From Oscillospiraceae bacterium (lineage in GTDB: Bacteria; Bacillota; Clostridia; Oscillospirales; Ruminococcaceae), in NCBI GenBank assembly GCA_028720105.1, contig JAQYLI010000005.1, positions 1 to 57,011 of the forward strand: a stretch of DNA of 57,011 bases, written 5' to 3'. Within the stretch, counting starts at the first letter, position 1, and every line of letters begins with the position of its first letter. Under the pieces are notes generated by a model. The model was not told the DNA's origin, did not search any database, and worked only from the letters and a program-made list of their open reading frames with translations. A program made the translations under genes and the position numbers. Shown here one piece after another: positions 1 through 7,556 of this stretch.

Positions 1-128
1 CTGAGGGAACTTGTCGAGGGCGTAGAGCCGCAGTATATTTAAAAGCACAAGCAGCACTATGGTCAGCAGAAATGCTGAACGGATATGAATTTTCTGCCCT
101 TGGGGTCTGAGCTGTAATTCCTGCTCAT
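1..128 (-). CDS. Edge fragment of a probable membrane protein; reading frame disturbed
   Basis: The minus strand carries a good ribosome site (GGAAAGGAG, 136-144) eight bases before an ATG at 128-126, but that frame stops after 21 codons. The +1 frame stays open to the window edge and reads as a short basic segment followed by a strong hydrophobic stretch (AFLLTIVLLVLLNIL) and RLYALDKFPQ, as expected for an N-terminal membrane anchor. That frame has no start codon of its own with a ribosome site. Either a base is inserted or lost around 85-100 (mutation or assembly error) or the short frame is a leader peptide. The family cannot be recognised from so little sequence. It lies downstream of the M50 protease gene but has its own promoter. 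Confidence 0.35.
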
Positions 129-158
129 TGCGGCTCTCCTTTCCCGGTAATATTTATT

Positions 159-187
159 ATTATACCATATTTTACAAGGATACGCAA
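159..187 (-). promoter_or_regulatory. Sigma-A-type promoter for the edge fragment
   Basis: Minus-strand -35 TTGCGT (187-182), 17-bp spacer, -10 TATAAT (164-159), 31 bases before the ATG at 128. The match is good and nothing else nearby would use it. Confidence 0.6.
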
Positions 188-229
188 GTGCTTTTTATTT
201 CCGAACATACGGTTTCTGTCCCGAAAACA

Positions 230-844
230 TTATAATTTATTTTTCTTTATTCTAAAATCTCCCCGCTCCCCAAGGCTCTCAAGGACTATGACTCCCATGG
301 TCAGAGGCAATGTGAAGCTTACACTTCCCGACGCAAAAAAGAATACCGCCGCTGTAATGCCCAGCAGGATATCTATTGTACGAAATGCCGATGATACGTC
401 CTTCATCGGGCAGAGCCTTTCAGCGGCTGCCCGCATTATCCTTCCCCCGTCAAGAGCCGACAGGGGCAGAAGATTAAAGAGCATAAGGGAAATATTTATC
501 CCCGTGAATATCCTGTTTCCAGCAAGGCAGCCTGCTGCTCCGAGAAGGAGATTAACAATGGGACCTGCCGCAAGCACGGTCATTTCCGACAGGGTGCTTC
601 TGAGAGCGAGCGGGTCGCTTTTAAGCTTAATGCCGCCGCTGTAGAAGGTTAGTCCCCGTATCCTTATTTTAAGCGCTTTCATCGCCGCTATATGCCCAAG
701 CTCGTGAAGGGCGATGCAGACCGCCGCCGCTGCCGCCGTTTCGGAAAATGCACCTTGCAGAAGCAAAAGTGCCCATACTGCGAAAAATCCGAAGGTAAAT
801 CTGAAATGTATTCCCTTTGCATAAAAGTTCAGTCCGCTGTCCAT
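230..844 (-). CDS. Site-2 protease family (M50) membrane metalloprotease, SpoIVFB-like
   Basis: A 204-residue polytopic membrane protein. It has the zinc motif HELGH at residues 47-51 in a hydrophobic segment and the second M50 motif (NLLPLSALDGG) near residues 123-133, whose Asp completes the zinc site. Size and motif spacing fit the short SpoIVFB-type proteases, which cut membrane-associated substrates within the bilayer; in Bacillus SpoIVFB activates pro-sigma-K during sporulation. No BofA or SpoIVFA partner is visible here, so a sporulation role is only inferred. The ATG has a ribosome site (AAAGGA) close upstream. It is divergent from murA, and tandem response-regulator-like boxes at 997-1043 lie between the two genes. 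Confidence 0.85.
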   Translation of the reverse strand: MDSGLNFYAKGIHFRFTFGFFAVWALLLLQGAFSETAAAAAVCIALHELGHIAAMKALKIRIRGLTFYSGGIKLKSDPLALRSTLSEMTVLAAGPIVNLLLGAAGCLAGNRIFTGINISLMLFNLLPLSALDGGRIMRAAAERLCPMKDVSSAFRTIDILLGITAAVFFFASGSVSFTLPLTMGVIVLESLGERGDFRIKKNKL

Positions 845-996
845 AAAAATATCCTTTCGGAAAATAATATGCTTTTGCGGGTTATAATATGACTGTACCC
901 TTTGATACTTTACGCTGCGGATATGCCTGCATAAGCTTTGATATATGCGGTTTTCCAGGTAAGTTTGCCAAAACGGAAAGTATAAATTGCCAAAAG

Positions 997-1043
997 GTTA
1001 CAAAATGGTTACACAAAACTGTGAATATTACAAAACGGTTACA
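997..1043 (-). promoter_or_regulatory. Two tandem WalR-like response-regulator boxes
   Basis: Read on the minus strand the region contains TGTAAC-N5-TGTAAT (1043-1027) and TGTAAC-N5-TGTAAC (1013-997). Both match the TGTWAH-N5-TGTWAH consensus of WalR (YycF), and the two pairs are 30 bp apart, so they face the same side of the helix. PhoP-type boxes are similar but fit less well. They sit between a membrane protease gene and murA, both plausible envelope-stress targets. They are about 140 bp from the murA -10, farther than usual for WalR. Confidence 0.5.
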
Positions 1044-1159
1044 GAAATCACCCCTCGGTTTTTACCGAAAAAAAGTACACGGGTATTTTTTTGTACAGAA
1101 TGACATTTATTTCAAATGTTCACAGAAAATTTCCGTCAGATTTATTAGAGAAAAATGCT

Positions 1160-1187
1160 TTTAATTTGGGCTGCAATGTGCTATAAT
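1160..1187 (+). promoter_or_regulatory. Probable murA promoter
   Basis: The plus strand has TATAAT at 1182-1187 with a weak T-rich -35 region (around 1160-1165). It is 77 bases before the murA start. Upstream, 1047-1100 holds a small TCGGT/ACCGA hairpin followed by A and T runs, with no evident gene. Confidence 0.4.
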
Positions 1188-1263
1188 AGTTATTGCAATA
1201 TAAATATTGCGTGCAATAAAATATTGCCGCAGAACAAAATTTGCGGCTACGGGAGATTTTACT

Positions 1264-2550
1264 TTGGAAAAGTTTATTATAAAAGGCGGCAGACGTCTTG
1301 AGGGTGAAGTCGAGATAAGCGGCGCAAAGAACGCTGTTGTGGCTATTATCCCTGCGGTCATCCTGGCGGACGGTCCCTGCGTGCTTGAAAATATTCCGAA
1401 TATCAGCGACGTTTCCATTTCCCTGCGTATCCTTTACGAAATGGGTGCGGACGTTCAGAAGCTTGACAAGAATACTTACCGCATTGACGCAGGCAACATC
1501 AAGGACCCCGTTGTTCCCTATGAGCTTGCCCGTCATATGAGGGCTTCCTATTATTTCCTGGGAACTCTTTTAGGCAAATTCGGCAGAGCAAGGGTGTCTA
1601 TGCCGGGCGGCTGCTACCTGGGTGACCGTCCCATTGACCAGCACTTGAAGGCTTTTTCCGCTCTGGGAGCTGCCTGCACGCTGGATAACGGTATGATAGA
1701 CATCTGTGCCGATTCCCTTATCGGCGCTCAGATATATTTTGACAAGATAACCGTGGGCGCTACCATCAACGCTATGCTCGCCGCTGTGAAGGCTACGGGT
1801 CTCACAGTTATTGAGAATGCCGCAAAGGAGCCGCATATAGTTGACCTTGCCAACTTCCTCAATTCTATGGGCGCGGATATTATGGGCGCAGGCACCGACG
1901 TTATCAAGATAAGAGGCGTAAAGCAGCTTAAAGGCACCACCTACGCCATTATCCCCGATCAGATCGAGGCAGGCACATATATGGTTGCGGCGGCTGCCAC
2001 AAAGGGAAATGTGCTTATCAAAAATGTTATTCCCAAGCACCTTGAGTCAATCACTCAGAAGCTTGCCAAAATAGGTGTTAATGTGGAGGAATTTGACGAC
2101 AGCGTGAGAATTTCCGTTGACGGTCCTCTCGTTAAGACCAGCATTAAGACTATGCCCCACCCAGGTTTCCCTACGGATATGCAGCCCCAGATATCCACCC
2201 TTCTCTGTCTTGCGGAGGGTACAAGCATTGTTACGGACGAGATATTCAACAACCGTTTCCGCTATGTGGACGAGCTGAGACGTATGGGCGCAGATATTTC
2301 CGTTGAGGGCAGAGTTGCCGTTATCGAGGGCGTTGGAAAGCTTATGGGCGCTCCCGTTACTGCTCCCGACCTTAGAGCAGGCGCGGCGCTTATCATTGCG
2401 GGACTTGCCGCAGGAGGCGTTACCGAGATAGACGATATTTACCACATTGAGCGCGGCTATGAGGACATTGAGCACAAGCTCAGGGCTTTGGGCGCAGATA
2501 TCGAGAAAAAGACTGTTCCCGGCAGTTCGGTACGCAAGGTTGCTTTGTAA
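1264..2550 (+). CDS. murA: UDP-N-acetylglucosamine 1-carboxyvinyltransferase MurA
   Basis: Catalyses transfer of enolpyruvate from PEP to UDP-GlcNAc, the first committed cytoplasmic step of peptidoglycan synthesis. The product of 428 residues has the normal family length. It starts EKFIIKGGRRLEGEV and carries the SGAKNA substrate-binding motif and the active-site loop PGGCYLGDRPIDQH, whose Cys117 corresponds to the fosfomycin-target Cys115 of the E. coli enzyme. I chose the TTG at 1264 because GGGAG (1251-1255) lies eight bases upstream and homologues begin exactly there; an upstream in-frame TTG at 1207 has no ribosome site. The gene is monocistronic, ending at a strong terminator. Many Bacillota have two MurA copies; which one this is cannot be told here. 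Confidence 0.95.
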   Translation: MEKFIIKGGRRLEGEVEISGAKNAVVAIIPAVILADGPCVLENIPNISDVSISLRILYEMGADVQKLDKNTYRIDAGNIKDPVVPYELARHMRASYYFLGTLLGKFGRARVSMPGGCYLGDRPIDQHLKAFSALGAACTLDNGMIDICADSLIGAQIYFDKITVGATINAMLAAVKATGLTVIENAAKEPHIVDLANFLNSMGADIMGAGTDVIKIRGVKQLKGTTYAIIPDQIEAGTYMVAAAATKGNVLIKNVIPKHLESITQKLAKIGVNVEEFDDSVRISVDGPLVKTSIKTMPHPGFPTDMQPQISTLLCLAEGTSIVTDEIFNNRFRYVDELRRMGADISVEGRVAVIEGVGKLMGAPVTAPDLRAGAALIIAGLAAGGVTEIDDIYHIERGYEDIEHKLRALGADIEKKTVPGSSVRKVAL

Positions 2551-2573
2551 GAACAATTATTTACTGATTATTT

Positions 2574-2612
2574 ACGGCTCTCTCCGGTTTTGGAGAGAGC
2601 CGTTTTGGATTT
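2574..2612 (+). terminator. Rho-independent terminator of murA
   Basis: Perfect 12-bp stem ACGGCTCTCTCC (2574-2585) / GGAGAGAGCCGT (2592-2603) with loop GGTTTT, then TTTTGGATTTTT. It starts 24 bases after the murA stop codon. Confidence 0.9.
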
Positions 2613-2671
2613 TTGCGAACACTGCGAACAGGTTCTTTAATTAGTGCCGTACTGCCTGATCGACGTCTGCT

Positions 2672-2887
2672 TTTGACGCCTCTGACGGGCGGCAAGCCTG
2701 CCTGCGGTCGCTTTCATAGATTGGCTCATACTAATAACCATTTAACCTATAGATAAAATACGGCGGCTATAATACGCCCACTCTGCGTCAAACTCCCTTG
2801 ACAGGCGGCAGCCTGCCTGCGGTCGTTTTCCTTGATTGGACGTATTCTATCCACCGTCTTTATCCATAGAACAAATGGTTATTAGTA
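2672..2887. repeat. Nested direct and inverted repeat element, MITE-like
   Basis: Two arms, 2729-2779 and 2838-2887, are about 80% complementary over 50 bp, with the outer 15 bp (TACTAATAACCATTT) perfect. The 58-base centre repeats, in direct orientation, a segment that also lies just left of the arm (2672-2724 and 2787-2839; shared core GGCGGCA..GCCTGCCTGCGGTCG..GATTGG). The terminal inverted repeats and lack of coding potential suggest a miniature mobile or intergenic repeat unit. No clear target duplication was seen. A related short hairpin (GTTCTAT..CTATAGAAC) follows at about 2891-2920. Confidence 0.55.
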
Positions 2888-2958
2888 TTAGTTCTATCTG
2901 CCGCCTTTGTCTATAGAACGATTAAAGATTAGTATAAGAATTAGTATTAAATATTTTC

Positions 2959-3012
2959 CAATATGCAAACAGCACAAATATTCCTAAGAATATTTGTGCT
3001 GTTTGCATATTG
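2959..3012. repeat. 25-bp perfect hairpin
   Basis: Bases 2959-2983 and 2988-3012 are exact reverse complements around a CTAA loop; the arm core is TGCAAACAGCACAAATATTC. No T-run follows on either strand, so it is not a standard terminator. The right arm overlaps the -35 of the promoter at 3010-3038. Confidence 0.8.
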
Positions 3013-3056
3013 ACTTTGGACAAATGTTTTGATATAATATATTTACAAACGTTTGT
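3010..3056 (+). promoter_or_regulatory. Orphan sigma-A promoter with operator-like palindrome
   Basis: TTGACT (3010-3015), 17-bp spacer, TATAAT (3033-3038), followed at the expected transcription start by the 12-bp palindrome ACAAACGTTTGT (3045-3056). No plus-strand gene follows; transcription would run into the 3-prime end of the flagellar operon in antisense direction. Confidence 0.6.
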
Positions 3057-3170
3057 GTTGTTTTTGAGTTTCTTTATCCCGAATTATTCCTGTTGGCGCG
3101 GAGACAAAGCTGCCACTCCGTACAAACTAACAGCGCGACCTCGCCGCGGGTCGACACCCGCCGTCACCTG
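3057..3170 (+). ncRNA. Candidate structured non-coding transcript (speculative)
   Basis: Downstream of the orphan promoter the AT-rich spacer becomes GC-rich (about 3090-3170) with potential stems CTGTT/AACAG enclosing CGGAG/CTCCG, and GCGGGT-cgac-ACCCGC. There is no ribosome site or open frame. It could be a small or antisense RNA, or on the minus strand the 3-prime UTR of the flagellar operon. No terminator was found, so the end is unknown. Confidence 0.2.
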
Positions 3171-3171
3171 C

Positions 3172-3639
3172 TCAATGGGCGGAATTTAGCTTGCTGCCCT
3201 TGTTAACATCAACTGCGGTGGCTCCGAAATAGTTTACCACCTTTTTGCTCTTGGCGGTACGGGTCATTTCGGCGTAGGTCTCGTCCCGCATATTCTCAAG
3301 CCGCTCTATGGCAAGCTTGTCGTTTTTCTTGATGGCATCGGTAAGCTCTTTCAGCTCTCCGATCTTTTTCGACAACTCAAGCATAGAGCCCGACAGCCCG
3401 TCTATCTCCTGAAAGGAAAGGAGAGCGTTTATGGTGTCCTTGCGCTCGATGGACTGTGCGTTTATCAGACTGCGCATTTCCATTGAAATGCCGTCTACGG
3501 CGGTGACGATGTCCTGACGCTGTCTGATAAGGTCGCCTACTCCGTCGATGTCCTCGTATATTATTCTGGAGGTGATGTCATTGTAGTGCCTGAGCTGCTC
3601 GATCTTCTTGTCCACCAGCCCTAAAAGCTTTGGGTCCAT
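3172..3639 (-). CDS. FliT/FlgN-like flagellar export chaperone candidate
   Basis: A 155-residue, almost entirely helical and highly charged protein without membrane segments. It is the last gene of the flagellar operon, 12 bases after fliS. Position right after fliD-fliS is where Bacillota carry fliT, and predicted helix-rich architecture resembles the FliT/FlgN secretion chaperones, which hold hook-associated proteins unfolded for export. Sequence identity to known FliT is not obvious by eye, so the name is from context. The C-terminal tail (from about residue 130) is lower in predicted helix. No good terminator follows. Confidence 0.6.
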   Translation of the reverse strand: MDPKLLGLVDKKIEQLRHYNDITSRIIYEDIDGVGDLIRQRQDIVTAVDGISMEMRSLINAQSIERKDTINALLSFQEIDGLSGSMLELSKKIGELKELTDAIKKNDKLAIERLENMRDETYAEMTRTAKSKKVVNYFGATAVDVNKGSKLNSAH

Positions 3640-3651
3640 AGGTTCCCTCCC

Positions 3652-4014
3652 TTACTTCACTTGTTTGCCTGCCTCAAAAAATGCGTCTCTCAGTTCGGTT
3701 ATCATAGGGAGAAGCTCTTTCAGTATCTCCGGGTCCTTTTTCACATTCGCCTGTACAAGTCTCTCACGGAAATACTGATACAGAGCGGCAAGATTGTCGG
3801 ATATCTCGTACTTTACTTTGAGATGTGCGTCTAAGGCATCTACGATATCGCTTGCACGCATTATGGAATTGTGCGCTTTGGGAATGTCCTTGTCCTCGAT
3901 GAAGATTATCGCCTTGTTTATCTCGGTGATAGCCTTGTCGTAGAGGGCTATAAGAAGCTGTGCGGGGGTCATTGTGGTGACCGACTGCTGCATATATTTC
4001 TGATAGGGGTTCAT
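3652..4014 (-). CDS. fliS: Flagellin export chaperone FliS
   Basis: The 120-residue product begins MNPYQKYMQQSVTTMTPAQLLIALYDKAI, the conserved start of FliS (YxxxxVxTAxPxxLxxMLYDGAI pattern). FliS binds the C-terminal helix of flagellin in the cytoplasm, prevents polymerisation and delivers it to the flagellar export gate; in Bacillus it also takes part in the FliW-CsrA-flagellin feedback. It lies between fliD (73 bases upstream) and the FliT-like gene, the standard arrangement. The flagellin gene is not in this window. Confidence 0.93.
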   Translation of the reverse strand: MNPYQKYMQQSVTTMTPAQLLIALYDKAITEINKAIIFIEDKDIPKAHNSIMRASDIVDALDAHLKVKYEISDNLAALYQYFRERLVQANVKKDPEILKELLPMITELRDAFFEAGKQVK

Positions 4015-4087
4015 TTTTATGATTATCCTTTCTTGGGAGCGGTTTTACTGCTACACAGCAAAACTGCTCTGTTTGGAAATCCTTTTA

Positions 4088-6811
4088 TCAGCCTGTTGTA
4101 CCTGTGGTGCTACCGAAGATGGAGGTGGACTGATTATTCATTGTGGAGATGTAGGACTCAAGGGTGGAATATTTTTTCCACAGGCTCTCCTGCTGCTTTT
4201 CGTACCTGTCATTCAGGGTGTCGATAAGGCTCTGGAGGCTTGATATCTGAGTGTATATCATATTGTTGCGGTCGGAACGGGTATTTGCCACACCTGCCAT
4301 TGCGGTGAGGGAGCCCTTGGGATAGCCGTTGCGGTTATTGCTTGTGTCAATTGCGGCGTTTACGGCATTATTGAGGACTGTTCCCAGTCCGTCCTTGGTA
4401 TCGGTGAAGAAGTTTGCTATCTCATCGCCGTACTTCTCGATAGCCGCATCGAGAGCGCTTTCGTCATCTATCTTAAGCTTGCCGTACTCATTATAATCAT
4501 CGGAGGTGTCAATACCCAGAGCCTGAATGGTCATTCCGTTTACGTTTGCGCAGCCCACTGCCTGACGTATTTGAGTGAACACCTTGGAAAGGGTGTTATC
4601 GTGGTAAAGGAGACCTGTCTTTGCCTTTTCCTCCCACTTTTCTATCTCGTCGGCGTCCATTTCGTCCTTCTGGTCGTCGGTGAGGGGATCATAGTAGTCG
4701 CCGCTGTCCTTGGGACGCTTGGTATTGAGCTGGTCGTATACCTTGTCGAGAAGCTCGTTATAGGCTTCAACAAAGCCCAGGATAGTTTCCTTTATCTTGC
4801 TTGTGTCTTTGGAGACGGTGACGGTTATCTCTTCGGCATCGCCGTTTTCGATATCCTCCTCGGTGAACTCCTTCACATCATTTATGCTGAAGGTGGTTCC
4901 CTGGATAGCAAAGCTGTTGGAGGCGCTTTCAAGGGTGACTCCGTTGACGGTTATCTGTGCATTGGAGCCTCTGAGGGTCATACTGCCCACGTTGTCTACG
5001 CCGCTCAGGGTGGTGGTGCCGAAAAGCTTCTTGATCGCTTCTCCGCTTTCGTCCTCAAATTCAACGGTGTTCTTGCCTGTTACGGATAAAACACCATTTG
5101 TCTCGTCATATGTGAAATATCCCGAGCGGACAAGATCGTTTATTGTTACCTTTCCGTCCTCGCCCGAGCCTGCCATATTAAAGGTAACGCCGCCGTTTAC
5201 GGTGAAGGATATCTTATCCATATCGGCGATAACACGGTCGCCTGCATAGGGCGTTTCGGTGTAGTTGGTGGAAGCTCCGTCAACGGTCACATTGCCCGAA
5301 GCTTCAACGGACACAGCCTCGCCTGCTGCGGGAGTGAACTTGATCTTTGCGCCTGTATCGTCAAACACTTCAACGGAGAAGCTGCCCTTTCCGCTGGGGA
5401 AGGAAGCCTTGTATGCATCATTCAGAGCGGTTGCTATCTCATCGCTAGTGTACTTCTTATAGTCCTTCTCAATGCCCATTGCGCTGAGCTGTGCTTCTTC
5501 GGTAACGCCCTCAATGTCGCTGCCGCCTACGTTTACAACACCCTCGGCGGAAACGGTCATTACAGTCTCAAACTTATCATCTGTGCCCTTCTTGGCATAG
5601 ACTGTGCCGCCGTCCTGAGAATAGCTGTATATCTGATTGCCGTCTGCGTCGGTATAAAGCTTGGCGTTTATCTCGGAGTCGTTGATGGTTATTTTTTCGG
5701 TCTTCTGCTTAAGGGTGAGACCTGTTACTGCAAGAGTTTTGCCGTTTACGGTTATACCGTCACCCGAGGCAAATCCGCTTGCGGAGGCGGTGAAGTCAAA
5801 GCTTGTGACAGAGTTATCAATGTTCTTGTCTGTAAGTGTTGCTATGGTGGGGTCAATGCCCAGCTCGTCGCCCATATTGAAAAGGGAATTTAAAAGGTTG
5901 CCCGAGGTCTGGGATATTTTCAGCTCCTTGCCTGCACCTGTTTCATTGGTTTTGAGCTCGAAGGACTGGTTCAGAGCGTTGAAGCTCATTGTTACGCCTG
6001 CATCGGACTTGTTGACGGTGCTTAACATTTCCTTGACGGTGGTATTTCTGTTAAAGGTGAAGCTTTCGCCGTTTATGGAAAATTCAAAGCTGTTTCCGGA
6101 AAGCTCCTGCGCAAAGTCAAGACTTCCCAGTGCGGAGGTGGAGGATATCATATTGGAAGCATCGTTTTTAAGACCTACGGCTTCGTTGTAGCCTACGGTG
6201 AATATATGGGACACCTTATCGCTGGCGGCATTCTGAATAGTAAGCTTATTTGTGCCGTCCTTGAATGAAAATCTTGCGGCGCTTATCTCTCCGAATGACT
6301 CGTTTAATGCGGTGAGGAAGTTGTCCTTTGCGTTTTCGCCGCCCTCAAAGGTGATATTCCTTGCGGAGCCGTCGAGGGTTACGGTAACGGTATTGCTGCC
6401 TGCGGAGGCATTTGAAAAATCAAGCTCAACAGAACCTGCAGAGGCTCTTGTTCCGGAAAGGGTGGCTGCCTTTGCGGTCTGTACCGAGGTGATGGAATAT
6501 TTTCCCGCTACTGCGCTTGTGGAGGCGGACACAATGAGAGAGTCGTCCGAGGACTCTGCTTTGTTGGACTTCATTACCGCATTTGCTCTTATAGAGGAAG
6601 AGGACTCAATATTAAGGAACTTTTTCTTAAAATCGGACATTGCGGTTATAACGCTTCTGTATGCCTCCTGCTTCCACTGGAGAGTCTGGAGCTTCTGCTT
6701 TCTCTTATCAAGAGAGTTTTTTGTATTGGCAACGCCTGCCTTTACTAAGGACTCGATATCGAGACCCGAGGCAAGACCTGTCATTCTTGTTATTTCGTGT
6801 GTTGTTGCCAT
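4088..6811 (-). CDS. fliD: Flagellar filament cap protein FliD, unusually long
   Basis: FliD (HAP2) forms the cap under which flagellin subunits fold at the filament tip. The N-terminus (MATTHEITRMTGLASGLDIESLVKAGV) and the C-terminal coiled segment (residues about 820-890) are the conserved D0/D1 regions. At 907 residues it is far longer than the usual 450-650; the extra mass is in the middle, beta-rich, Thr/Ser/Asp/Gly-rich domains exposed at the tip, plus an acidic stretch around residues 700-730. The ATG at 6811 has AAAGGACGG upstream. It follows csrA by 34 bases in the same operon. Confidence 0.9.
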   Translation of the reverse strand: MATTHEITRMTGLASGLDIESLVKAGVANTKNSLDKRKQKLQTLQWKQEAYRSVITAMSDFKKKFLNIESSSSIRANAVMKSNKAESSDDSLIVSASTSAVAGKYSITSVQTAKAATLSGTRASAGSVELDFSNASAGSNTVTVTLDGSARNITFEGGENAKDNFLTALNESFGEISAARFSFKDGTNKLTIQNAASDKVSHIFTVGYNEAVGLKNDASNMISSTSALGSLDFAQELSGNSFEFSINGESFTFNRNTTVKEMLSTVNKSDAGVTMSFNALNQSFELKTNETGAGKELKISQTSGNLLNSLFNMGDELGIDPTIATLTDKNIDNSVTSFDFTASASGFASGDGITVNGKTLAVTGLTLKQKTEKITINDSEINAKLYTDADGNQIYSYSQDGGTVYAKKGTDDKFETVMTVSAEGVVNVGGSDIEGVTEEAQLSAMGIEKDYKKYTSDEIATALNDAYKASFPSGKGSFSVEVFDDTGAKIKFTPAAGEAVSVEASGNVTVDGASTNYTETPYAGDRVIADMDKISFTVNGGVTFNMAGSGEDGKVTINDLVRSGYFTYDETNGVLSVTGKNTVEFEDESGEAIKKLFGTTTLSGVDNVGSMTLRGSNAQITVNGVTLESASNSFAIQGTTFSINDVKEFTEEDIENGDAEEITVTVSKDTSKIKETILGFVEAYNELLDKVYDQLNTKRPKDSGDYYDPLTDDQKDEMDADEIEKWEEKAKTGLLYHDNTLSKVFTQIRQAVGCANVNGMTIQALGIDTSDDYNEYGKLKIDDESALDAAIEKYGDEIANFFTDTKDGLGTVLNNAVNAAIDTSNNRNGYPKGSLTAMAGVANTRSDRNNMIYTQISSLQSLIDTLNDRYEKQQESLWKKYSTLESYISTMNNQSTSIFGSTTGTTG

Positions 6812-6845
6812 CTGAATGACCGTCCTTTCAAAATGATGTTACGAT

Positions 6846-7094
6846 TTATTTTATCTCATTGAGCTGAGTGGGGGTATCGGTAAGAAACTTGTTCATAAAG
6901 TCGGCGGAGACCTTATTTACTGCCGCCTGCACGTTAAAGCCCCGTGACTCGAACATTTCCGAGCGGATTATCTTAACGTCCTTCGGCGCGCTTATTCCCA
7001 GCCTGACCTTGTCCTTGCCCGCTTCGACCACGTTTACCACAACGTCATCGCCGATATGAATCCCCTCGCCGGTTTTGCGGGTGATTATTAGCAT
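6846..7094 (-). CDS. csrA: Carbon storage/translational regulator CsrA
   Basis: RNA-binding post-transcriptional repressor. The sequence opens MLIITRKTGEGIHIGDDVVV and contains the family core VEAGKDKVRLGISAP, the two RNA-contacting beta strands. At 82 residues it is slightly longer than typical (60-75). In Bacillota CsrA represses flagellin mRNA and is antagonised by FliW, encoded here immediately upstream with a 4-base gap; the ribosome site AAAGGAGG overlaps the end of fliW, suggesting coupled translation. Confidence 0.95.
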   Translation of the reverse strand: MLIITRKTGEGIHIGDDVVVNVVEAGKDKVRLGISAPKDVKIIRSEMFESRGFNVQAAVNKVSADFMNKFLTDTPTQLNEIK

Positions 7095-7098
7095 AACG

Positions 7099-7554
7099 TT
7101 AGTCCTCCTTTTTGGCGAATACGGGGAATTTTATGGGGTAATCGTCGGCGGCTATGACCTGCGCCGCTTTATTGTTTTTTGTGTTAATGATTATGGGGCT
7201 TTTTAGGTTTACGGTCGCCTCCATATTATTCTCGGGGATAACGGCGATAACGTAGAATTTTGCGTCGTTATCGTCCTCCATATCAAGCACATCAACGTCC
7301 TCGTCGGCTACTGTTACACGATAGTCGGAGCAGAACTCAAGGGGGTCGAAGAGGATAAAGCAAAGGTTAGGATTTTCCGTACTCTGGAGCCACACGGGGC
7401 ATTTTCCGCTGCCTAATGGGGATATGAGGATATAATCCTTATAATCCTCAAATGCGAATATTCCCTGGGGGAAGGTTATTATCTCTGAGGGGGAAACCTC
7501 GATTTCGTCAAAATCTCTTGTTTTTACGGTTATTCTGCTGATAGTTTCGTTCAT
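7099..7554 (-). CDS. fliW: Flagellar assembly factor FliW
   Basis: FliW binds either flagellin or CsrA; when flagellin is exported FliW is released and inhibits CsrA, allowing flagellin synthesis. The protein contains the family signatures TFPQGIFAFEDYKDYILISP and the block GKCPVWLQSTENPNLCFILFDP. I chose the second ATG (7554), giving 151 residues, because the GAGG site at 7566-7563 is seven bases away, while the first ATG (7560) would be only one base from it. It overlaps or abuts the preceding DUF6470 gene. Partner csrA follows directly. Confidence 0.93.
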   Translation of the reverse strand: MNETISRITVKTRDFDEIEVSPSEIITFPQGIFAFEDYKDYILISPLGSGKCPVWLQSTENPNLCFILFDPLEFCSDYRVTVADEDVDVLDMEDDNDAKFYVIAVIPENNMEATVNLKSPIIINTKNNKAAQVIAADDYPIKFPVFAKKED

Positions 7555-7556
7555 AA

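Noticed and set aside
2641-3060. CRISPR array in the spacer downstream of murA
   Set aside because: There are only two imperfect direct copies, nested in inverted arms, with no regular spacers and no cas genes.
4571-5089. Open frame of 172 codons on the plus strand inside fliD
   Set aside because: It lies opposite fliD, has no ribosome site and a composition explained by the codon bias of the real gene. Similar long antisense frames occur over fliD, flgK, cheA and gatB.
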